Assembly (NCBI RefSeq): GCF_003350345.1
Contig: NZ_QNVJ01000041.1
Coordinates: forward strand, 1 to 38,435
Direction: 5' to 3'
Source of the DNA: Alkalilacustris brevis
GTDB lineage: Bacteria; Pseudomonadota; Alphaproteobacteria; Rhodobacterales; Rhodobacteraceae
Length of the DNA stretch: 38,435 nt
Below the pieces are notes generated by a model that was given only the letters and a program-made list of their open reading frames with translations, was not told the DNA's origin and did not search any database. Of this stretch, positions 7,297-14,934 are shown piece by piece; position 1 is the stretch's first letter, and each line of letters starts with the position of its first letter. A program made the translations under genes and the position numbers.

Positions 7297-8982
7297 ATGG
7301 CACTCGACCAAAAGCCCGGCATCTGGAAATCGGGGCGCGGCCGCGGGCGCACGACCCCCAAGGGGCGGCAGATCGACGATGCCGCGCTTGCGCGGGTGCG
7401 CGATCTTCTGGGCGACCGCCCGCGCCGCCGCGACCTGCTGATTGAGCATCTGCACCTGATCCAGGACGCCGAAGGCCACCTTTCCGCCGCCAACCTGCGC
7501 GCGCTGGCCCATGAGATGCGCCTGTCCATGGCCGAGATCTGGGAGGTTGCCAGCTTCTACGCCCATTTCGACCTGGTGAAGGAAGACGAGGCCCCGCCGC
7601 CCGCGCTAACCATCCGGGTGTGTGATTCACTGTCATGCGAACTGGCCGGGGCAGAGGCCCTGCTCGCCGCGCTCGAGGCCGGGCATGATCCGGCACAGGT
7701 GCGGGTGTTGCGCGCGCCCTGCATGGGCCGCTGCGACACTGCGCCCGTGGCCGAGATCGGGCACGCCCATGTCGATCACGCCACGCCCGAGCGGATTGCC
7801 GAGACCATCGCAAAGGGCGATTTCCACCCCAAGATTCCGCCTTATGAAAACCTAGATAAGTACCTAAAATCAGGTGGTTACAAAACACTTCTGAAGTTAC
7901 GCGGCAAGGGCGACTGGCAGCAGGTGCAAGAAAGCCTGCTGGCCGCCGGGCTGCGCGGGCTGGGCGGCGCGGGCTTCCCCTCGGGGCGCAAATGGGGTTT
8001 TGTGCGTGCGGAACCGGCGCCGCGCTATCTGGCCGTGAATGGCGACGAGGGCGAGCCGGGAACCTTCAAGGATCGCTTTTACCTTGAGCGGCAACCTCAT
8101 GTCTTTCTTGAGGGAATGCTGATCGCTGCCTGGGCGGTCGAGGCCGAACGCTGCTATATCTACATGCGCGACGAATACCCCGCCGTGCTGGAAATCCTGG
8201 CATCCGAGATCGCCGCGCTGGAGGCCGCCGGAATCGCCCCGCCGGGCTATATAGACCTGCGCCGCGGCGCGGGCGCCTATATCTGCGGCGAAGAAAGCGC
8301 GATGCTGGAATCGATCGAGGGCAAGCGCGGTCTGCCCCGGCACCGCCCGCCCTATGTGGCGCAAGTTGGCCTGTGGGGGCGCCCCACCCTGGTGCATAAT
8401 GTCGAGACGCTCCATTGGGTCGCGCGGGTCTGCCGCGAGGGGCCGGAGGTGCACAACAGCACCGAGAAAAACGGCCGCACGGGGCTGCGCAGCTATTCGG
8501 TCAGCGGCCGGGTGGCCAGGCCCGGCGTCTACCTGCTACCGGCTGGATCCACGATCCTTGACGTGATCGAGGCCGCCGGCGGCATGGCCGAGGGGCATGT
8601 GTTCAAGGCCTATCAGCCGGGCGGGCCATCCTCGGGGCTGCTACCGGCCACGCTCGACGATGTGCCGCTCGATTTCGACACGCTACAGGAGCACGGCAGT
8701 TTTATCGGATCGGCCGCCGTGGTGGTGCTGTCGGATCACGATTCGGCGCGCGATGCGGCGTTGAACATGCTGCGCTTCTTCGAGGATGAATCCTGCGGCC
8801 AGTGCACGCCCTGCCGGGTGGGCTGCGAAAAGGCGGTCAAGCTGATGCAAGCAAGGCATTGGGATCAGGGCCTGCTCGAGGAGCTGTGCGAGGTCATGCA
8901 GGATGCCTCGATCTGCGGGCTGGGCCAGGCCGCGCCCAACCCGATCCGGCTGGTGATGAAACATTTTCCCGAGGAGGTGTGA
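7297..8982 (+). CDS. fdh1B: NAD-dependent formate dehydrogenase beta subunit, NuoE/NuoF fusion
   Basis: This 561-residue diaphorase subunit passes electrons from the alpha subunit to NAD+. Residues about 20-180 are a NuoE-like thioredoxin-fold domain with the [2Fe-2S] ligands Cys109, Cys114, Cys142 and Cys146 (CDSLSC, CMGRC). Residues about 190-561 are NuoF-like. They carry the FMN/NADH loop GLRGLGGAGFPSGRKW, NGDEGEPGTFKDR, YICGEESAMLESIEG, and the [4Fe-4S] set ESCGQCTPCRVG (Cys500, 503, 506) with Cys540. In Rhodobacter fds operons these are two genes (fdsG, fdsB); here they are one, as in Methylorubrum Fdh1. A short AT-richer stretch at about 7847-7900 lies exactly at the junction. The operator and a possible -35 lie upstream. 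Confidence 0.95.
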   Translation: MALDQKPGIWKSGRGRGRTTPKGRQIDDAALARVRDLLGDRPRRRDLLIEHLHLIQDAEGHLSAANLRALAHEMRLSMAEIWEVASFYAHFDLVKEDEAPPPALTIRVCDSLSCELAGAEALLAALEAGHDPAQVRVLRAPCMGRCDTAPVAEIGHAHVDHATPERIAETIAKGDFHPKIPPYENLDKYLKSGGYKTLLKLRGKGDWQQVQESLLAAGLRGLGGAGFPSGRKWGFVRAEPAPRYLAVNGDEGEPGTFKDRFYLERQPHVFLEGMLIAAWAVEAERCYIYMRDEYPAVLEILASEIAALEAAGIAPPGYIDLRRGAGAYICGEESAMLESIEGKRGLPRHRPPYVAQVGLWGRPTLVHNVETLHWVARVCREGPEVHNSTEKNGRTGLRSYSVSGRVARPGVYLLPAGSTILDVIEAAGGMAEGHVFKAYQPGGPSSGLLPATLDDVPLDFDTLQEHGSFIGSAAVVVLSDHDSARDAALNMLRFFEDESCGQCTPCRVGCEKAVKLMQARHWDQGLLEELCEVMQDASICGLGQAAPNPIRLVMKHFPEEV

Positions 8983-8984
8983 GC

Positions 8985-9173
8985 ATGGCTATGGCCGACA
9001 CCAGCCACGAGACAGGCGCGGGCAGCGCCCGCCCGAGGGGGGCGCGGAAGCGCCCGCCTGGGGGGCGGGCGGGCGCTGCCCGTGCTGACGCACGGGCGGG
9101 GCGCTTCGCACGGCAAGGCGCGCCAACACATGATTCCCATCAACGCGCCTGCGGGGGGCCGACCCATGTCTGA
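8985..9173 (+). CDS. Possible 62-codon leader ORF coupled to the alpha subunit gene
   Basis: The ATG at 8985 has the best ribosome-binding site in this interval, GAGGAGG seven bases upstream. The ORF begins MAMADTSHETGAGSARPRG and turns Arg/Gly/Ala-rich, like GC-rich DNA read by chance. Its TGA at 9171-9173 overlaps the alpha-subunit ATG at 9166 by 8 bases, the geometry of termination-reinitiation. The interval contains strong hairpins. It may be a translated coupling leader or the remains of an original N-terminus. I see no family resemblance. Confidence 0.4.
   Translation: MAMADTSHETGAGSARPRGARKRPPGGRAGAARADARAGRFARQGAPTHDSHQRACGGPTHV
9019..9097 (+). repeat. Nested and alternative hairpins between the dehydrogenase genes
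   Basis: A perfect 17-base inverted repeat joins 9019-9035 and 9066-9082. Inside it, 9040-9045 (GGGCGC) pairs with 9050-9055 around a GGAA tetraloop. A second hairpin, 9078-9085 with 9090-9097 (GCCCGTGC/GCACGGGC), shares bases 9078-9082 with the first, so the two cannot form together. There is no T-run, so this is not a simple terminator. Confidence 0.75.
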
Positions 9174-11961
9174 CGAAAACCGCTCCACTCCCATCACCTT
9201 CACCCTCGATGGCGAAACCGTCACCGCCCGGCCTGGCCAGACCATCTGGGACCTTGCCCATGGCCGCGGGCTGGTGATCCCGCATCTGTGTCACAAGCCC
9301 GCGCCGGGCTACCGGCCCGACGGCAACTGCCGCGCCTGCATGGTGGAAATCGAGGGCGAGCGCACCTTAGCTGCCTCGTGCATCCGCGAGCCCGCCGAAG
9401 GCATGGTCGTGCACAGCAGCACCCCCCGCGCCACCCGTGCCCGCAAGGCGGTGATGGAGCTGCTGCTGGCCGACCAGCCCGACCGCGCCGCCGCCCATGA
9501 CCGTAGCGCGCATCTGTGGGACATGGCCGAGGCCAGCGGCCTCTCCACCAGCCGCTACCCCACCCAGGAGGCCGAGCGCATCCCGCTGCTCGATGACAGC
9601 CATGTGGCGATGCGCGTCAATCTCGATGCCTGTATCCAGTGCGGGCTTTGCGTGCGCGCCTGCCGCGAGGTGCAGGTCAATGACGTGATTGCCATGGCTG
9701 GGCGCGGCCACGACACCTGGCCGGTCTTCGATTTCGACGACCCGATGGGCGAGTCGACCTGCGTGGCCTGCGGTGAATGCGTGCAGGCCTGCCCCACCGG
9801 TGCGCTGATGGAGGCCGGCGTGCTCGACAGCTACCAGCATGGCGACAGCGCCGACCACGACAGCGAGACGCGCTCGGTCTGCCCGTTCTGCGGCGTGGGC
9901 TGCCAGGTCAGCCTCAAGGTCAAGGATGGACAGGTGAAATCCGTCGATGGCATCAACGGCCCCGCCAATGAGGGGCGGCTGTGCGTCAAGGGCCGCTTCG
10001 GATTTGATTATATCCACCATCCGCACCGCCTGACGCGCCCGCTGATCCGGCGCGAGGATGCCCCCCCCAAGGGCCTGAACGTGGACCCCGGCAACTGGTC
10101 CGAGGTGTTCCGCGAGGCCACATGGGACGAGGCGCTCGACGCGGCGGCGGGGGGCCTGGCCCGGCTGCGTGACACCACTGGCGGTGCCTCGGTAGCAGGC
10201 TTCGGCAGCGCCAAATGCACCAACGAGGAGGCTTACCTCTTCCAGCGACTGATCCGCGAGGGGTTCGGCCACAACAATGTCGATCACTGCACGCGCCTGT
10301 GCCATGCAAGTTCGGTGGCCGCGCTGATGGAAAACGTGGGCTCCGGCGCCGTCACCGCCACCTTCAACGAGATCGAAAACGCCGATGTCGCCATCGTCAT
10401 CGGCGCCAACCCGGTCGAGAACCACCCCGTCGCTGCCACCTATTTCAAGCAATTCGCCAAGCGCGGCGGCAAACTGATCATCATGGACCCGCGCGGCCAG
10501 GCGCTCGCGCGCCACGCCACGCATATGCTGCAATTCAAGCCCGGCGCGGATGTGGCTCTGCTCAATGCGATCATGGCCACCATCGTCGAGGAGGAACTCT
10601 ACGACCGCCAGTATATCGAGGCGATGGCCGAGAACTGGGAGGCGCAAAAGGCCCATCTGGCCGATTTCGCCCCCGAAAAGATGGCCGATCACTGCGGCAT
10701 CCCGGCGCAGACCCTGCGACAGGTCGCGCGCGATTTCGCCGGGGCGCGGGCTGGCATGATCTTCTGGGGCATGGGCATCAGCCAGCACATCCACGGCACC
10801 GACAATTCGCGCTGCCTGATTTCGCTGGCGCTGATGTGCGGACATGTCGGCCGCCCCAGCACCGGGCTGCACCCGCTGCGCGGGCAGAACAACGTCCAGG
10901 GCGCGTCGGATGCGGGGCTGATCCCGATGTTCCTGCCCGATTACCAGAGCGTCGAGGACGACGCCGTCCGCCGCCATTTCACCGCGATCTGGGGCGGGGG
11001 TGATTTCTCGGCCAAAAAGGGCCTGACCGTGACCGAGATCCTCGACGCGGTGCACGAAGGCGCGATCCGCGGCATGTATATCCTGGGCGAAAACCCGGCC
11101 ATGTCGGATCCGGATGTGGACCACGCCCGCGACGCGCTGGCCAAACTGGAACATCTGGTGGTGCAGGACATCTTCCTCACGGAGACCGCCAATTTCGCCG
11201 ACGTGATCCTGCCCGCGGCGGCCTTCTTCGAAAAATCCGGCACCGTGACCAACACCAACCGGCAGGTGCAGATGGGCCGCCCCGCCGTGGCCCCGCCGGG
11301 CGAGGCGCGCGAGGATTGGGCGATCACCGTCGCCCTGGCGCGCAGGCTGGGGCTCGATTGGCCATTCTCCCACCCGCGCGAGGTCTTCGCCGAGATGAAG
11401 CACGGCATGAAAAGCCTCGACAACATCACATGGGAGCGGCTGGAGCGCGACGGCGCCGTCACCTATCCCAGCCTCTCGCCCGACGATCCCGGCCAGGCGA
11501 TCGTGTTTGGCGATGGCTTTCCCCGGCCCTCGGGGCGCGCGCGTTTCGCCCCAGCCTCCATCGTGCCGCCCGACGAGCTGCCCGATGCCGAATACCCGAT
11601 GGTGCTGATCACCGGCCGCCAGCTCGAACACTGGCACACCGGCTCAATGACCCGGCGCTCGCGCGTGCTCGACGCGGTCGAGCCCGAGGCCAATTGCTCG
11701 CTGCACCCAGGCACCCTGCGCCGCATGGGCGTCACCCCCGGCGAGATGCTGCGCCTGAGCACCCGGCGCGGCAGCATCACCGTGATGGCCCGCGCCGACC
11801 GGGCCGTGGCCGAGAACACGGTGTTCCTGCCCTTCGCCTTTGTCGAGGCCGCAGCGAATGTGCTGACCAACCCGGCGCTGGACCCTTACGGCAAGATCCC
11901 CGAGTTCAAGTTCGCCGCCGTGCGGGTGGAAAAGGCAGAGGCCGGGGCAGCGGCGGAGTAA
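9166..11961 (+). CDS. fdh1A: NAD-dependent formate dehydrogenase catalytic alpha subunit
   Basis: This 931-residue cytoplasmic enzyme oxidises formate to CO2 at a bis-MGD Mo or W centre. It opens with a [2Fe-2S] ferredoxin domain (NCRACMVEIEGE). Two [4Fe-4S] sets follow (CIQCGLCVRAC from Cys156, and CVACGECVQACPTGAL). Then come CPFCGVGC from Cys239 and the metal-ligand region HCTRLCHASSVAALM with Cys379, an ordinary cysteine and not selenocysteine. The C-terminus has GRQLEHWHTGSMTRRS and TNPALDPYGKIPEFKF, typical of FdsA/Fdh1A. I chose the ATG at 9166 by family alignment; an in-frame ATG at 9130 is possible. FdhD, MobA, MobB, MoeA and a TusA-like protein coded upstream probably mature it. No FdsD-like small subunit follows. 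Confidence 0.96.
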   Translation: MSDENRSTPITFTLDGETVTARPGQTIWDLAHGRGLVIPHLCHKPAPGYRPDGNCRACMVEIEGERTLAASCIREPAEGMVVHSSTPRATRARKAVMELLLADQPDRAAAHDRSAHLWDMAEASGLSTSRYPTQEAERIPLLDDSHVAMRVNLDACIQCGLCVRACREVQVNDVIAMAGRGHDTWPVFDFDDPMGESTCVACGECVQACPTGALMEAGVLDSYQHGDSADHDSETRSVCPFCGVGCQVSLKVKDGQVKSVDGINGPANEGRLCVKGRFGFDYIHHPHRLTRPLIRREDAPPKGLNVDPGNWSEVFREATWDEALDAAAGGLARLRDTTGGASVAGFGSAKCTNEEAYLFQRLIREGFGHNNVDHCTRLCHASSVAALMENVGSGAVTATFNEIENADVAIVIGANPVENHPVAATYFKQFAKRGGKLIIMDPRGQALARHATHMLQFKPGADVALLNAIMATIVEEELYDRQYIEAMAENWEAQKAHLADFAPEKMADHCGIPAQTLRQVARDFAGARAGMIFWGMGISQHIHGTDNSRCLISLALMCGHVGRPSTGLHPLRGQNNVQGASDAGLIPMFLPDYQSVEDDAVRRHFTAIWGGGDFSAKKGLTVTEILDAVHEGAIRGMYILGENPAMSDPDVDHARDALAKLEHLVVQDIFLTETANFADVILPAAAFFEKSGTVTNTNRQVQMGRPAVAPPGEAREDWAITVALARRLGLDWPFSHPREVFAEMKHGMKSLDNITWERLERDGAVTYPSLSPDDPGQAIVFGDGFPRPSGRARFAPASIVPPDELPDAEYPMVLITGRQLEHWHTGSMTRRSRVLDAVEPEANCSLHPGTLRRMGVTPGEMLRLSTRRGSITVMARADRAVAENTVFLPFAFVEAAANVLTNPALDPYGKIPEFKFAAVRVEKAEAGAAAE

Positions 11962-12247
11962 GGCCAGCGGGCCGCGCCTGACCCGGCGCGCCACCCTGAC
12001 CTGCCCCGCCTTGCTGCACGGCTCCCTTTGCCTCCCCGAAAACGCCCGTCTGCCCTTCACTGTGAAAAAAATATCCGCGCCGCAGGCATCGGCGCGGAAT
12101 CAAGGGCCGCAGGCCCGCCGCGCCACCTGCCCTGGCCGCGCGCGCGCGCGCCCCGCGCTTGCCCAGTCCCTGCGCGGGGGCTATGACAGCGCACAGGGCC
12201 GCCCCAGCGGTACGCCCGCATATCCAAGCCGCGCAGGAGAACGCGCC
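11962..12247. other. Gene-free interval after the formate dehydrogenase operon
   Basis: I find no coding sequence and no clear terminator after the alpha subunit. The interval holds dispersed repeat copy 2 and its GC-rich right arm, then a run of alternating CG at about 12137-12151. I looked for a thiamine (TPP) riboswitch before the ThiE-like gene and saw no such motif. Confidence 0.6.
12051..12125 (+). repeat. Dispersed intergenic repeat, copy 2, with right arm
   Basis: The core CCCTTCACTGTGAAAAAAAT then ATCCGCGCCGCAGGCAT occupies about 12053-12089. It runs into a GC-rich arm at 12090-12125 that is perfectly inverted at 14926-14961 (36 bases). This is the longest copy in the window. Confidence 0.75.
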
Positions 12248-12871
12248 ATGTCCGACCCCGCTGATCGTCCGCAGCTATACCTGATCACGCCCCCCGATTT
12301 CGAGCCGGAGGCATTCGGCGCGCGGCTTGCGCCGATTCTCGATGCGGTGCCGGTGGCCTGCCTGCGCCTGAGCCTCGCCAGCCAGGACGAAGACCGCGTG
12401 GCGCGTGCCGCCGACGCCTTGCGCGGGCTGGCCCATGAGCGCGACATCGCGCTGGTGATCGAACGGCATGTGCAACTGGTGGAACGGCTGGGCCTCGACG
12501 GGGTGCACCTGACCGATGGCGGGCGCTCGCTGCGCAAGGTGCGCAAGGATCTGGGCGCCGAGGCGATCATCGGCGCCTTTTGCGCCAGCGCGCGCCATGA
12601 CGGTATCAGCGCGGGCGAGGCCGGCGCCGACTACATCGCCTTCGGCCCGGTGGGCGAGACACCACTGGGCGATGGCAGCCGCGCCCCGCGCGAGCTGTTC
12701 GAATGGTGGTCGGAGATGATCGAGATCCCGGTGGTGGCCGAAGGCGCGCTAACCCCCGCGCTGATCGAGGATCTTGCGCCCGTGACCGATTTCTTCGGCA
12801 TCGGTGAAGAGATCTGGCGCGAGGACGACGCCCTCGCAGCGCTGCGCAAGCTGATCGCGCCGCTGGGCTGA
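12248..12871 (+). CDS. ThiE-like protein, divergent thiamine phosphate synthase family
   Basis: This 207-residue single-domain TIM barrel belongs to the ThiE/TenI superfamily. It starts QLYLITPPDFEP, as ThiE does (lYlIt), and has DGVHLTDGGRSLRKVRKDLG where true ThiE reads GVHLGQ.D. Later it has IIGAFCASARHDGISAGEAGADYIAFGPVGETP, where ThiE has iGvS.H and ADYig.GPvf.T. The Gly-Gln-x-Asp segment and the Ser/His of the pyrophosphate site are therefore altered, so it may not make thiamine phosphate. I chose the ATG at 12248 for the AGGAG upstream; the frame is open earlier. It stands alone, without thi genes or a TPP riboswitch. Its function is uncertain. Confidence 0.82.
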   Translation: MSDPADRPQLYLITPPDFEPEAFGARLAPILDAVPVACLRLSLASQDEDRVARAADALRGLAHERDIALVIERHVQLVERLGLDGVHLTDGGRSLRKVRKDLGAEAIIGAFCASARHDGISAGEAGADYIAFGPVGETPLGDGSRAPRELFEWWSEMIEIPVVAEGALTPALIEDLAPVTDFFGIGEEIWREDDALAALRKLIAPLG

Positions 12872-12925
12872 CTGACCGGCCCCACCGTCAACGCCTTCCG
12901 AAGCCAATCAAGATCGTCAGGATTA

Positions 12926-13009
12926 TGGTGGGCGACCCTGGAATCGAACCAGGCGTGGGTCTCCCCGGCGGAGTTACAGTCCGCTGCCGCACCTTGCAGC
13001 TCGTCGCCC
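12926..13009 (-). tRNA. tRNA-Tyr (GTA)
   Basis: Read on the minus strand, the acceptor arms GGGCGAC and GTCGCCC pair and the encoded ACCA follows. The anticodon stem GCGGA/TCCGC carries the loop CTGTAAC, giving anticodon GTA. The T arm is CCTGG-TTCGATT-CCAGG. A long variable arm lies between, as expected of the type II tRNA-Tyr. CCA is encoded in the gene. Confidence 0.96.
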
Positions 13010-13028
13010 ATCGCTTTGCGATGGCAGG

Positions 13029-13057
13029 TGATTAGACGATCAATGCGGGCGGTGCAA
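13029..13057 (-). promoter_or_regulatory. Promoter of tRNA-Tyr
   Basis: On the minus strand TTGCAC (13057-13052) and TAATCA (13034-13029) are separated by 17 bases. This is a good housekeeping-sigma promoter and puts the transcript start about 13 bases before the mature tRNA. Confidence 0.65.
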
Positions 13058-13161
13058 GGGTGCGTATTGCCCCCGAGACCAAAGTTTTTCCCCCTCACCC
13101 GCCCTTGCGCCTTGCGGGTCATGCGCGCATTGTCCCGCACGCATGAATCGCGGAGGCCCTC

Positions 13162-13965
13162 GTGAAAAAACCCGCCTGGGTGATCGACAAGGAACGCGGC
13201 CGCCGCGCCGCCGCGGCCCAGACCGTGTGGCTGTTCGGCCTGCACGCGGTGCGCGATGCGCTGCTCAATCCCGCCCGCGAAAGGCTGCGGCTGGTGGTGA
13301 CGCGCAACGCCGCCGACAGGCTTGCCGAGGCCATCGCCGCCAGCGGCATGGCACCCGAAATCGCGGATGCAAGACGTTTCGATGTGCCGCTCGACCCCGG
13401 ATCGGTGCATCAGGGCGCCGCGCTCGAGGTCAAGCCGCTGGAATGGGGCAGCCTGCACGACCTTTGCGCGCCCGCAGCCGCACCCGATACCGTGCCGTCT
13501 GGCCCGCCGCCCGTTGTCGTGCTGCTCGACCGGGTGAGCGATCCGCATAACGCCGGGGCGATCCTGCGCTCGGCCGAGGTGTTCGGGGCCCGCGCCGTGA
13601 TCGCCCCGGCGCGCCATTCGGCGCCCGAGACCGGCGCGCTGGCCAAGGCCGCCAGCGGCGCGCTTGAGCGCCAGCCCTACCTGCGGGTGCGCAACCTTGC
13701 CCGCAGCATGGCAGAGCTGCGCGACATGGGCTTTCTGCTGCTGGGATTCGACGGCGCGGCCGATGACACGCTCGACGCCGCGCTGGCCGGGGCCGCGGGC
13801 CGCCCCGTGGGGCTGGTCCTGGGGGCCGAGGGGCCGGGTCTGCGCGAAGGCACCCGCGCCGCCTGCGACCAGCTTGTGCGGATCGCCGCGGCGGGGGCGT
13901 TCGGCTCGCTCAATGTCTCCAATGCCGCGGCGATCGGGCTTTACGCCGCAAGCCGCCACGGCTGA
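13162..13965 (+). CDS. rlmB: TrmH/SpoU family rRNA 2'-O-methyltransferase (RlmB-like)
   Basis: This 267-residue SPOUT methyltransferase has the RlmB arrangement and probably 2'-O-methylates a guanosine of 23S rRNA using SAM. Residues about 18-80 form the substrate-binding domain (VWLFGLHAVRDALLNPARERLRLVVT). The three SPOUT motifs follow: LLDRVSDPHNAGAILRSAEVFGA, GLVLGAEGPGLREGTRAACD and FGSLNVSNAAAIGLY. These make the knotted SAM site. Translation starts at a GTG at 13162 after GGAGG. It diverges from the tRNA-Tyr gene. The exact target nucleotide is inferred from family membership. Confidence 0.92.
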   Translation: MKKPAWVIDKERGRRAAAAQTVWLFGLHAVRDALLNPARERLRLVVTRNAADRLAEAIAASGMAPEIADARRFDVPLDPGSVHQGAALEVKPLEWGSLHDLCAPAAAPDTVPSGPPPVVVLLDRVSDPHNAGAILRSAEVFGARAVIAPARHSAPETGALAKAASGALERQPYLRVRNLARSMAELRDMGFLLLGFDGAADDTLDAALAGAAGRPVGLVLGAEGPGLREGTRAACDQLVRIAAAGAFGSLNVSNAAAIGLYAASRHG

Positions 13966-14050
13966 GCCCCCACGCGAGCGTGATGCCGCGGACCATCACG
14001 CTTGCGACAGCGGTCTTTCAGCACCGCGCCCGATGCGCCATTCTTGCGTC

Positions 14051-14581
14051 ATGTCACACGCAGCCCGACTCACCCCGTCCTTGTCCGCCGCCCTGCCGCC
14101 GCGCAGGGCGCATCTGCCCTGGCGCTGGCCGCTGGCGCTGATGCTGGCGCTGATGTTCGGGCTGGGGGCGACGGGTTTGCGGGCCGAATCGATGGCACGG
14201 CTTTACGCCCCCGAAGGGGTGGCGCTGGCCGGGTATGACCCGGTGGCCTATTTCACCGAAGCGCGCGCGGTCAGGGGTGACGCAGCAATCGCGCTGCGCT
14301 GGCGCGGTGTGCTGTGGCAGTTCTCCAGCGCGCGACACCGCGCCGCATTCGAGGCCAACCCCCGCGCCTATCTGCCCCAGCTTGGCGGGTATTGCGCCGT
14401 GTCTATGGCCAAGGGCATCGCCCGCGCGCCCGACCCTGAACAATGGGTGATTCACGACGGGCGGCTTTACCTGGCCGAGAACCGGCTTCAGCGCAGCCTG
14501 TTGCTGGCCGAACCTGCCGCCATGGTCGATCTGGCACGCATCAACTGGCCGCAGGCGCGCGCGGGCGGGGCTGCCGAATAG
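14051..14581 (+). CDS. YHS-domain protein, exported or membrane-anchored
   Basis: This 176-residue protein starts with a basic stretch and one hydrophobic segment (WPLALMLALMFGLGATGLRA), a signal peptide or anchor. Next is a YHS-like domain: GVALAGYDPVAYFTEARAVRGDAAIALRWRG, then LWQFSSARHRAAFEANPRAYLPQLGGYCAVSMAKG. Such domains occur with metal-binding or redox proteins, and this short form is common in alphaproteobacteria without a proven role. The ATG at 14051 begins the signal-like segment. A terminator follows 16 bases after the stop, so it is transcribed alone or after rlmB. Confidence 0.82.
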   Translation: MSHAARLTPSLSAALPPRRAHLPWRWPLALMLALMFGLGATGLRAESMARLYAPEGVALAGYDPVAYFTEARAVRGDAAIALRWRGVLWQFSSARHRAAFEANPRAYLPQLGGYCAVSMAKGIARAPDPEQWVIHDGRLYLAENRLQRSLLLAEPAAMVDLARINWPQARAGGAAE

Positions 14582-14596
14582 AACGCCCGGCGCCGT

Positions 14597-14615
14597 CCCG
14601 CTTTGGCGGGTTTTT
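14597..14615 (+). terminator. Terminator of the YHS-domain gene
   Basis: CCCGC (14597-14601) pairs with GCGGG (14606-14610) around a TTTG loop and is followed by five Ts. It lies 16 bases after the stop codon. Confidence 0.75.
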
Positions 14616-14670
14616 CACAGAATCGCGATGTCCCCTTCAACTGCCGTGGAAAGCGTCTATCTCTATTGCG

Positions 14671-14756
14671 AAGCGTGATATCGGAACATTCGCGTTTCTC
14701 TTCACTGTCCCTCGTTCCGTTACTGGCGCCCGGTTGCAAATACCGGGCGCTTTTTT
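14671..14756 (+). ncRNA. Candidate small RNA ending in an orphan terminator
   Basis: A stem CGGAAC (14682-14687)/GTTCCG (14714-14719) encloses a pyrimidine-rich loop containing TTTCTCTTC. It is followed by the strong terminator at 14726-14756. A weak promoter, TTCAAC (14637-14642), 16 bases, TATCTC (14659-14664), would start a transcript near 14671, giving about 86 nt. I recognise no known RNA family. Confidence 0.45.
14726..14756 (+). terminator. Strong intrinsic terminator with no gene before it
   Basis: GCGCCCGGT (14726-14734) pairs perfectly with ACCGGGCGC (14742-14750) and six Ts follow. The previous gene already has its own terminator at 14597, and hisE is on the other strand, so this one must end some other transcript. 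Confidence 0.88.
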
Positions 14757-14792
14757 ATGCAGCGGGGGGCCGTGCGTGCGGTCCGGCAGAAA

Positions 14793-14934
14793 GCCGCGCC
14801 ATCGGCAGGCCGTGGTCTGTCGATCCGATGGCGGAGCGAGGCACTTCATGTCAGCCAGGTCCGCATGACCCGCAAGCGATGCGCTTACATCCGCAAATCG
14901 ACAGGCCGTGGGGGCGGCCTGCCGATGGCGCGGC
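14793..14934. repeat. Long imperfect palindrome
   Basis: Bases 14793-14812 are perfectly inverted at 14915-14934 (20 bases, GCCGCGCCATCGGCAGGCCG). Further in, CTGTCGAT (14817-14824) pairs with ATCGACAG (14897-14904). The right arm overlaps the partial repeat copy at 14926. It looks like two repeat units facing each other. Confidence 0.75.

Noticed and set aside
10290-10330. Possible selenocysteine in the formate dehydrogenase
   Set aside because: The metal-ligand codon is TGC (Cys379) and no in-frame TGA occurs.
12137-12151. Alternating CG run as a Z-DNA or regulatory element
   Set aside because: It is only about 15 bases long in a very GC-rich region, so chance explains it.
11962-12247. 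A small fdsD gene after the alpha subunit
   Set aside because: No small ORF with FdsD-like sequence is visible here or elsewhere in the window; the space is taken by a dispersed repeat.
12095-12247. TPP riboswitch before the ThiE-like gene
   Set aside because: The CTGAGA and other conserved TPP-box segments are not present.
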